DNA of 57,118 nt, taken from NCBI GenBank assembly GCA_013349615.1, contig DUZJ01000012.1:1-57118 (forward strand). The letters are read 5' to 3'. The notes under the pieces are model-generated. The model saw only the letters and a list, made by a program, of their open reading frames with translations. It searched no databases and was not told where the DNA came from. The position numbers were made by a program, and so were the translations under genes. This document shows positions 51,665-57,118 of this stretch, one piece after another. This DNA comes from Planctomycetota bacterium. GTDB taxonomy: Bacteria; Planctomycetota; Phycisphaerae; Sedimentisphaerales; Anaerobacaceae. How positions within the stretch are numbered: position 1 is the stretch's first letter; the number at the start of each line of letters is the position of its first letter.

Positions 51665-53110
51665 GTGAACAAGTATCATCAAATAGCGCGACGTATTTTT
51701 TGGGCTATTGTGCTGGGGGTGTCCTTTTATCCTGCTCATACCAACGCAACCTTCGAGGACAGAAGCACCCAATTAGGTCTTGCCTTAACAAACGGTCCAG
51801 CCGCATGGGGGGATTATGATAACGACGGCTGGGTGGATTTGTATGCGGCAGGGGCGCTGTGGCGAAATAATGAGGGTAAAAACTTTACAAAGGTCATGGG
51901 GAAGGGAGCAGGCATCTGGGGCGATTATAATAATGACGGGTATCTTGACTTATTCGTCTTGGACGGCCGCCAAATTCTGAGGAACAATCAAAAGGGAGCT
52001 TTCATACCGATTTCGCTGCCGGAGTTCCCCAAGTCTGTAATCCGTGGGGCCAACTGGGCCGATTACGACGGCGACGGATATGTTGACCTGTACGTCGGCG
52101 GGTACGAAACCTGGCCCTCGTCGTCGTATCCGGACGTAATTCTGCGCAATGACGGAGGCGCCGGGTTCTCTCTGAAATGGACGCAGTCCGAACCGATTCA
52201 CCGCGCCAGGGGTGTTACCTCGTGCGACTTCGATAACGACGGCGATATGGACGTATATGTTTCCAACTACCGTCTTCAGGCAAACCTTTTGTGGCTCAAT
52301 GACGGAACGGGCCGCTTTGAAAACGCAGCGAAGGAATTCGGCGTGGACGGTGATTACAACGGACACCAATGGTCTTACGGCCACAGTATCGGCTCGGCAT
52401 GGGGTGACATTGATGAAGACGGCTACATAGACTTATTTGTCGGCAACTTTAGTCACCCGCCGGCCCACCAGGACCGGTGCAAGTTTTATAAAAATACTGG
52501 GCCCGACGGCAAGTACCATTTTCAGGACATGTCCGAGACAGCATCTGTTGGGTGGCAGGAATCATACGCTTCGCCCGCCCTCGGCGATTATGACAACGAT
52601 GGCGACCTTGACCTGTACCTGACAACAGTTTATGCGGTGGGGTCGGGCGGCATACGAAACTATCCTGTCCTCTATCGAAACGAGGGCAAGTGGCGTTTTA
52701 CCGATGTCACTTCAGAGGAAGGTCTGGCCAAACTGTCGCCGACATACCAGGCGGCGTGGGCCGATTTTGACAATGACGGAGACCCTGACCTGGTCACGGC
52801 AGGAAGGCTCTTTGTGAACATGACGAAGGGCAACAACTGGATTAAGGTCCGTCCGGCCGGCGATGGAAAGAATGTAAATAGCGCCGCCATCGGCGCTCAG
52901 GTCCGAATCCGCATACGTGACAAGACGATTACCCGCCAGGTTGAAGCAGGGACAGGAGAGGGAAATCAGAATGATATGACACTGCATTTCGGGTTGGGCA
53001 AATGGGACGTGGCGGTTGCGACAGTAGAAATAGCCTGGCCAAATGGAGTTGTTCAAAAAATCCACAAGGTAAGTGTGAACAGCCTGCTTGAAATCAGATT
53101 CAAGAAATAA
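51665..53110 (+). CDS. CRTAC1-type FG-GAP/VCBS beta-propeller protein, exported
   Basis: A 481-residue exported protein with a signal peptide (IFWAIVLGVSFYPAHT). Residues about 35-400 hold FG-GAP/VCBS propeller blades with repeated DYDNDG and DFDNDGD Ca2+-binding loops. The C-terminal part (about 395-480) is a UnbV/ASPIC domain (NNWIKVRPAGDG ... GVVQKIHKVSVNSLLEI). Such proteins are common in planctomycetes and are thought to be surface or binding proteins. The start is GTG at 51665 with a weak upstream site. Confidence 0.9.
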   Translation: MNKYHQIARRIFWAIVLGVSFYPAHTNATFEDRSTQLGLALTNGPAAWGDYDNDGWVDLYAAGALWRNNEGKNFTKVMGKGAGIWGDYNNDGYLDLFVLDGRQILRNNQKGAFIPISLPEFPKSVIRGANWADYDGDGYVDLYVGGYETWPSSSYPDVILRNDGGAGFSLKWTQSEPIHRARGVTSCDFDNDGDMDVYVSNYRLQANLLWLNDGTGRFENAAKEFGVDGDYNGHQWSYGHSIGSAWGDIDEDGYIDLFVGNFSHPPAHQDRCKFYKNTGPDGKYHFQDMSETASVGWQESYASPALGDYDNDGDLDLYLTTVYAVGSGGIRNYPVLYRNEGKWRFTDVTSEEGLAKLSPTYQAAWADFDNDGDPDLVTAGRLFVNMTKGNNWIKVRPAGDGKNVNSAAIGAQVRIRIRDKTITRQVEAGTGEGNQNDMTLHFGLGKWDVAVATVEIAWPNGVVQKIHKVSVNSLLEIRFKK

Positions 53111-53585
53111 TGCATTCACCAGTTGACTGTTTTTGACCCGTACTTGCGTAACCACAGGTGCGAGCACTAACGGCTATCCGCTAAAGACTATCCACCACCG
53201 CACAAAAAAAGCTTACGGGATAACTGCAAGGCTTTGATTTTCTCATTGCAGCTTATGAGAAGGAGGAATCTATTTTTTATTTTTTTCAGCCGTTCGCGGT
53301 TGTTCAGCAGGTGCCGGATGGATTTTTAACGAGCATCGCAGGCATTTTGGCCGGGCGACGTTTATCAATGGCTTAAATGGATTTGGGCTTGTATCTATGG
53401 CCGAAAAATGGTATAATACTGGTCTTTAGTACATTGTTCAGAATAAGCATTGTTTTGTGAGGTGCGGTGAGAAAATGTAGTCTCTTAGATCAACTGCCTT
53501 AAGCTCAAGTAGATTGAAACAAAGAGCGTTATCGGTGCGCATAGCATACGCCGTTAAATATTAACAATTTTTCAAGGATAAGAAA
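53111..53585. other. intergenic region with promoter
   Basis: A sigma-70-like promoter at 53389-53417. A stretch near 53262-53285 has AAGGAGG without a plausible start behind it. No other gene. Confidence 0.5.
53389..53417 (+). promoter_or_regulatory. sigma-70-like promoter of the beta-helix gene
   Basis: TTGTAT (53389-53394), 17-base spacer, TATAAT (53412-53417). The leader to ATG at 53586 is about 160 bases. Confidence 0.6.
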
Positions 53586-54926
53586 ATGGAAACGAAACAG
53601 AAAAAAACAAAAGTTGTAGTGAGTCTATTGGTCTTGGCTGCTCTGTGTGTGTTTTCACTGTTTGCTGTGGCTGGCAATCTGGAGCCGAGCGCGCCGCCTG
53701 GGCCGACGATGAAGACGTTAGATGAGGTTCAGCCAGGGATGCCGATTTCATCGATACCATACACTATCGTTGAGTCGGGATATTATTATCTTACATCGAG
53801 CGTTCAAAACAGCAGCGGCATGTTCCACGGGATCACGATATGGGCGGATAATGTTACTGTTGACCTGAAAGGCTTTTCCATGATTGGTGATGGGTCTGCG
53901 GGCCTGCATGGAGTAGCTATTGAGGGGACCCACAAGAACATCACTATTCGCGACGGCACAATCAGGGACTTTGACAGTGGTATTTACGAGAATGACACCC
54001 AAGGCACAGGCCACCGGATCATTGGCGTTAAGGTGCTTTCCAATATGAACAATGGCATTAGTCTTTTTGGCAGTAACAACCTTGTCAGGGACTGCACGGT
54101 GAGTGACAATGGCACTTCGGCTTCAAGGAACATCTACGGCATCCTTGTCAAAGACGACAGTTCGGTAACGAATAACAGGGTTTATAACAATGGAGGCTCG
54201 GTGTTTGGCAGTGTTGAGGGCATTAAGGCCGGCAACGGCTGCGAGGTGATCGGCAATGTTGTCAGCAACAATGGCATTGGTGCCGGTAGTACCAAGGGTA
54301 TCTATACCAACCCTTTCTGCACAGTTACCGGTAACACGGTCGTACGCAACGGAGGCGGGTCCGGCAGTGTTCTGGGTATATGGGCCAGCGGCGGCAGTAC
54401 GGTGAGAGGCAACACGGTTTGCTCGAACGGCAATTCGGCTTCGGGCTATGTCAGGGGTATCGTAGCCAACCCCGGATGCACTGTGTCCAATAACACGGTC
54501 AGCGAAAACGGAAATTCCGCTTCTGGTGATGTCTACGGCATCTATGCCAGCAGCGGCTGCATGGTTAGCAATAATGTGGTCTACAAAAACGGGTATGGCG
54601 CATCGAGCGATTCTTTCTTTGCCATCTACGGCATCTATGCCGGCGATAGCTGTACGGTTATGAACAACACGGTCAGCAAAACCGGCGGTGCGGCAGAGTG
54701 CTTTGGTGGTCCGTTCATTTGTAGCATCTTCGTCGAGGCCGGCTCGACAGTTACGGGTAATACGGCAAGCAAAAACGCAACGCCGATTTCCTCGGCCATT
54801 GCGTCAGGCATCTCTCTTGGAGAATATAGCCTTGTGGACCAGAACACGGCATATGATAACAAAGGACAGAACATGAATAATCCGGGCAATTGCAGCTTCG
54901 GAGTGAACGTGCCTCAATTACCATAA
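53586..54926 (+). CDS. beta-helix surface protein, paralogue 1
   Basis: A 446-residue exported protein. The first about 50 residues (METKQKKTKVVVSLLVLAAL, signal peptide, then GNLEPSAPPGPTMKTLDEV) are nearly identical to the next gene. The rest is a right-handed beta-helix with Asn/Gly-rich rungs (SNNTVSENGNSASGD, NNVVYKNGYGASS; NosD-like pattern). It is probably a surface or matrix protein. AAGGA precedes ATG. Confidence 0.85.
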   Translation: METKQKKTKVVVSLLVLAALCVFSLFAVAGNLEPSAPPGPTMKTLDEVQPGMPISSIPYTIVESGYYYLTSSVQNSSGMFHGITIWADNVTVDLKGFSMIGDGSAGLHGVAIEGTHKNITIRDGTIRDFDSGIYENDTQGTGHRIIGVKVLSNMNNGISLFGSNNLVRDCTVSDNGTSASRNIYGILVKDDSSVTNNRVYNNGGSVFGSVEGIKAGNGCEVIGNVVSNNGIGAGSTKGIYTNPFCTVTGNTVVRNGGGSGSVLGIWASGGSTVRGNTVCSNGNSASGYVRGIVANPGCTVSNNTVSENGNSASGDVYGIYASSGCMVSNNVVYKNGYGASSDSFFAIYGIYAGDSCTVMNNTVSKTGGAAECFGGPFICSIFVEAGSTVTGNTASKNATPISSAIASGISLGEYSLVDQNTAYDNKGQNMNNPGNCSFGVNVPQLP

Positions 54927-55018
54927 AGAGAGGCGGTTTGCTTATCAGTAATTGGGAACAAGGCATGCGCATCGTTTGTGCATGCAGTAAACAATACTTT
55001 TCTTGAAAGGAAAAAAAG

Positions 55019-56299
55019 ATGGAAACGAAACAGAAAAAAACAAAAGTTGTAGTGAGTCTATTGGCCCTGGCTGCTCTGTGTGTGTTTTCACTGTTTGCTG
55101 CGGCTGGCAATCTGGAGCCGAGCGGGCCGCCTGGGCCGACGATGAAGACACTTGATGAGGTTGAACCTCGGATAGCTATTCAGTCATTGAGTAGTTCCGC
55201 GACAGGATTATATATTATCAACGAGCCCGGGTCGTACTATCTGACGGGTAATATTTTTATCAACTTCAAACATGGTATCGAGATTGGGGCCAGTAATGTT
55301 ACGGTCGATCTTATGGGTTATGAGATCAGGTCTTCGTGGGACATTAAAAATCCCGGGCCGAACTTGAACTTTGACGGGATATCTATTGCCCCCGGAAACG
55401 ACAATGTAGAAATACGAAACGGGAGTATTTTTAGTAACAACTCATCCGAGGGAGGAGTTGCATATAACGGTTTTCGCTATGGTATTTATGCAGCCGATAG
55501 TGCCGGCGTGTATTGTCACAGGACACGCGTTATCGATGTTCGTGTTTCGGGCAGCCGTGAGATCGGTATACGTTTGAGAGGCACGAACAATATTGTCAAA
55601 GGATGCAGTACCGAAGGTAACGAATACGGAATCAACACGCGCGATAACAGTTTGATAGTCGGCAATACGGTTAAGGGCAGCCGGCTTACGGGGATTCTTC
55701 CCGGAAACGGAAGCACAATCAGAGGGAATTCTTCGACGGACTGCCTGGTACATGGAATTTATTGCGGCGAGAACTGCATCCTTGAAGATAATGTTGTCAG
55801 GGGCAATGCCGGTAGTGGGATAGTGGCTTTTTCGGGTAGTATTGTGTCGGGTAATGTCGCAGCGGGTAGTGGAAATTACGGCATCAGTGCTTATTCGAAT
55901 TGCAAGGTGAGCAGTAACAATGCCTATGATAATGGATTTGACGGTATCAACGTTCGTGATTATTGTATAGTCAGCGACAATACGGTTTACAGCAATAACA
56001 CTTATGGGATCAAAGCAGGCCATGGCTGTTCGGTTACAGGCAATAACTCAAGCGAAAATACATTTTACGGCATATACTGCGGTGACGGTACGAGTCTGAA
56101 CAACAATACGGCGTCTGGCAATTCGGGGGGTATGCATACGGGTCTCGGGTCGAGCATTATCGGGAATACGGCACGCAGCAACGGCATTTATGGTATTCAT
56201 GTTTCGGGCAACTGCCTTGTTAACAATAATACGGCTTATAATAATACAACGAATATTTATGCTCCTTCCAGTACAATGGGGACTAATCATGCGCCTTAA
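55019..56299 (+). CDS. beta-helix surface protein, paralogue 2
   Basis: A 426-residue exported protein with the same N-terminal cassette as paralogue 1 and a different beta-helix (IVKGCSTEGNEYGINTRDNS, NNAYDNGFDGINVRDYC). It lies 92 bases after paralogue 1. The first 130 bases of the two genes differ at only about four positions, then diverge. AAGGAAAAAAAG lies before ATG. Confidence 0.85.
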   Translation: METKQKKTKVVVSLLALAALCVFSLFAAAGNLEPSGPPGPTMKTLDEVEPRIAIQSLSSSATGLYIINEPGSYYLTGNIFINFKHGIEIGASNVTVDLMGYEIRSSWDIKNPGPNLNFDGISIAPGNDNVEIRNGSIFSNNSSEGGVAYNGFRYGIYAADSAGVYCHRTRVIDVRVSGSREIGIRLRGTNNIVKGCSTEGNEYGINTRDNSLIVGNTVKGSRLTGILPGNGSTIRGNSSTDCLVHGIYCGENCILEDNVVRGNAGSGIVAFSGSIVSGNVAAGSGNYGISAYSNCKVSSNNAYDNGFDGINVRDYCIVSDNTVYSNNTYGIKAGHGCSVTGNNSSENTFYGIYCGDGTSLNNNTASGNSGGMHTGLGSSIIGNTARSNGIYGIHVSGNCLVNNNTAYNNTTNIYAPSSTMGTNHAP

Positions 56300-56323
56300 T
56301 TTTTGCGTGAAAGGACAAAGAAG

Positions 56324-56977
56324 ATGAAAAAAAATAAACTATTGAAAGCTTTTGTAGTTTGCATGGTCATGCTTTGTCAGGCAAGTCTGTTGTACGCCGA
56401 GAATATCGATCCATACAACGATGAGATGCAGTATGCTTATGGCGAGAATGTCGGGTGGCTGAACTATGAGCCCAACACAGGTGATGGTGTACAGGTTACA
56501 AGCGATAAGCTAACCGGTTTTGTCTGGGCCGAGAATATCGGTTGGATAAGCATGTCATGTGAGAACACCTCAAGCTGCGGGACGGTCAGCTACGGTGTGA
56601 CCAATGACGGTAGCGGGAACTTAGGCGGCTATGCGTGGGCGGAGAACGCCGGATGGATAAGCTTTTCATGTAACAACACGTCAAGTTGCAAAACGGTCGA
56701 TTATGGTGTTACGATCGATGCGGACGGTAACTTTACCGGCTGGGCCTGGGGAGAGAATGTCGGCTGGATAAACTTCAATTCGGCTGACCTCTACGGATAT
56801 GGTGTTCTGGCGTGCAAGGTGAACTTTATAGACCTGGCGAATTTCGTTGACGACTGGCTCCAGAGCGGCAACGTGCCCGGCAACCTTAATAACGACAGAG
56901 ACGTTGATCTTAAGGACTATAGCATCCTGGCTGATTACTGGCTCGACTACTGCCCCGACGGCTGGCTATTGAAATGA
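56324..56977 (+). CDS. dockerin-like surface protein with WAENxGWI repeats
   Basis: A 217-residue exported protein with a signal peptide (LLKAFVVCMVMLCQASLLYA). The middle has four repeats of a Trp-rich unit (YGENVGWLNY, WAENIGWISM, WAENAGWISF, WGENVGWINF). The C-terminal about 55 residues are a dockerin-like type with two EF-hand-like DxNxD loops (LIDLANF-type segments: VNFIDLANFVDDWL, GNLNNDRDVDLKDYSILADY). It probably docks to a surface scaffold. The start is ATG at 56324 (AAGGACAAAG upstream); TTG at 56303 is longer but unsupported. It follows the paralogue pair, so the three may be cotranscribed. Confidence 0.85.
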   Translation: MKKNKLLKAFVVCMVMLCQASLLYAENIDPYNDEMQYAYGENVGWLNYEPNTGDGVQVTSDKLTGFVWAENIGWISMSCENTSSCGTVSYGVTNDGSGNLGGYAWAENAGWISFSCNNTSSCKTVDYGVTIDADGNFTGWAWGENVGWINFNSADLYGYGVLACKVNFIDLANFVDDWLQSGNVPGNLNNDRDVDLKDYSILADYWLDYCPDGWLLK

Positions 56978-57118
56978 TTTTTAAGCTGCGTAGAATTAAC
57001 CCAAGTTACGCAGTTGTAGCAAAATAAAATTTTTTTCGGTATCAAACCGGCGATTGCCGTTTGTAACTTAGGCTCACAAGCCCAAAACTCGATGTAGTGA
57101 AGACCTACTCTCTTGCAG
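56978..57118. other. downstream end with stem-loop
   Basis: CTGCGTA (56986-56992) and TACGCAG (57007-57013) form a stem-loop with a 14-base loop, followed by TTGTAGCAAAATAAAATTTT. It could be a terminator of the last gene. The ACGCAGTT and AAGTTACG words might also be the end of an insertion sequence cut by the window. Confidence 0.4.

Noticed and set aside
53262..53370. Small frame after AAGGAGG near 53262
   Set aside because: No ATG, GTG or TTG in a suitable place; ends at once in TAA for other frames.
1..57118. tRNA or rRNA genes
   Set aside because: No T-loop or acceptor-stem combination was convincing on either strand.

Overview
The window reads as chromosomal DNA of a planctomycete, most likely a Phycisphaerae-type lineage (inference). 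Supporting signs are a prepilin with a C-terminal H-X9-DG motif, a PEP-CTERM surface protein, a dockerin-like surface protein, Tat-exported sulfatases, a DUF1080-GH20 fusion, LL-diaminopimelate aminotransferase, a membrane-bound GspE relative beside PilT, and intergenic DNA packed with degenerate short repeats. No rRNA, tRNA, CRISPR array or intact transposase gene was found. The extreme left edge may hold the 5' part of a group II intron.

Layout. 1-4 kb: a SAP-like small protein, an exported planctomycete-type protein, the Mg2+ transporter MgtE and a Zn-ribbon protein. 4.2-10.1 kb: a pseudopilin, then pilT, a GspE-like gene whose nucleotide-binding motifs are degenerate, and a CvpA-like membrane protein. 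10.1-14.8 kb: a PEP-CTERM protein, an SBBP-repeat surface protein, two tiny genes and a PAS-only sensor. 15.1-22.1 kb, minus strand: ileS, a large PHP-plus-SMC-like ATPase (candidate antiphage protein) and a duplicated four-helix membrane protein. 22.1-23.5 kb: repeat-rich DNA and a broken small membrane gene. 23.5-30.4 kb, minus strand: lgt, panD, panC, a folK-deoxynucleoside kinase fusion, a GH106-like glycosidase and dapL. 30.6-41.8 kb, plus strand: a duplicated metallopeptidase-like protein, then a glycan-degradation run (beta-helix protein, Gfo/Idh/MocA oxidoreductase, frameshifted sulfatase, intact sulfatase, DUF1080-GH20 hexosaminidase). 42.3-45.0 kb: polA on the minus strand. 46.4-53.1 kb: a small membrane protein, a lipoprotein, a rhomboid protease, an M60-like peptidase, a HAD hydrolase and a CRTAC1-type protein. 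53.6-57.0 kb: two beta-helix surface proteins sharing an almost identical 5' cassette, and a dockerin-like protein.

How the parts fit. The sulfatases, GH20 hexosaminidase, M60-like peptidase, glycosidase and oxidoreductase suggest a life on sulfated, N-acetylhexosamine-containing glycans or mucin-like glycoproteins. The pseudopilin, PilT and GspE-like genes indicate pili or type II secretion. Lgt, PanCD, FolK and DapL are housekeeping.

The most unusual signals are the GspE-like pseudo-ATPase next to an intact PilT, the two inverted copies of a stop-free repeat element, a low-complexity repeat lodged inside the editing domain of IleS, the PHP-ATPase, and the metallopeptidase whose second half has lost its zinc motif. 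All family assignments come from reading motifs; no searches were run.
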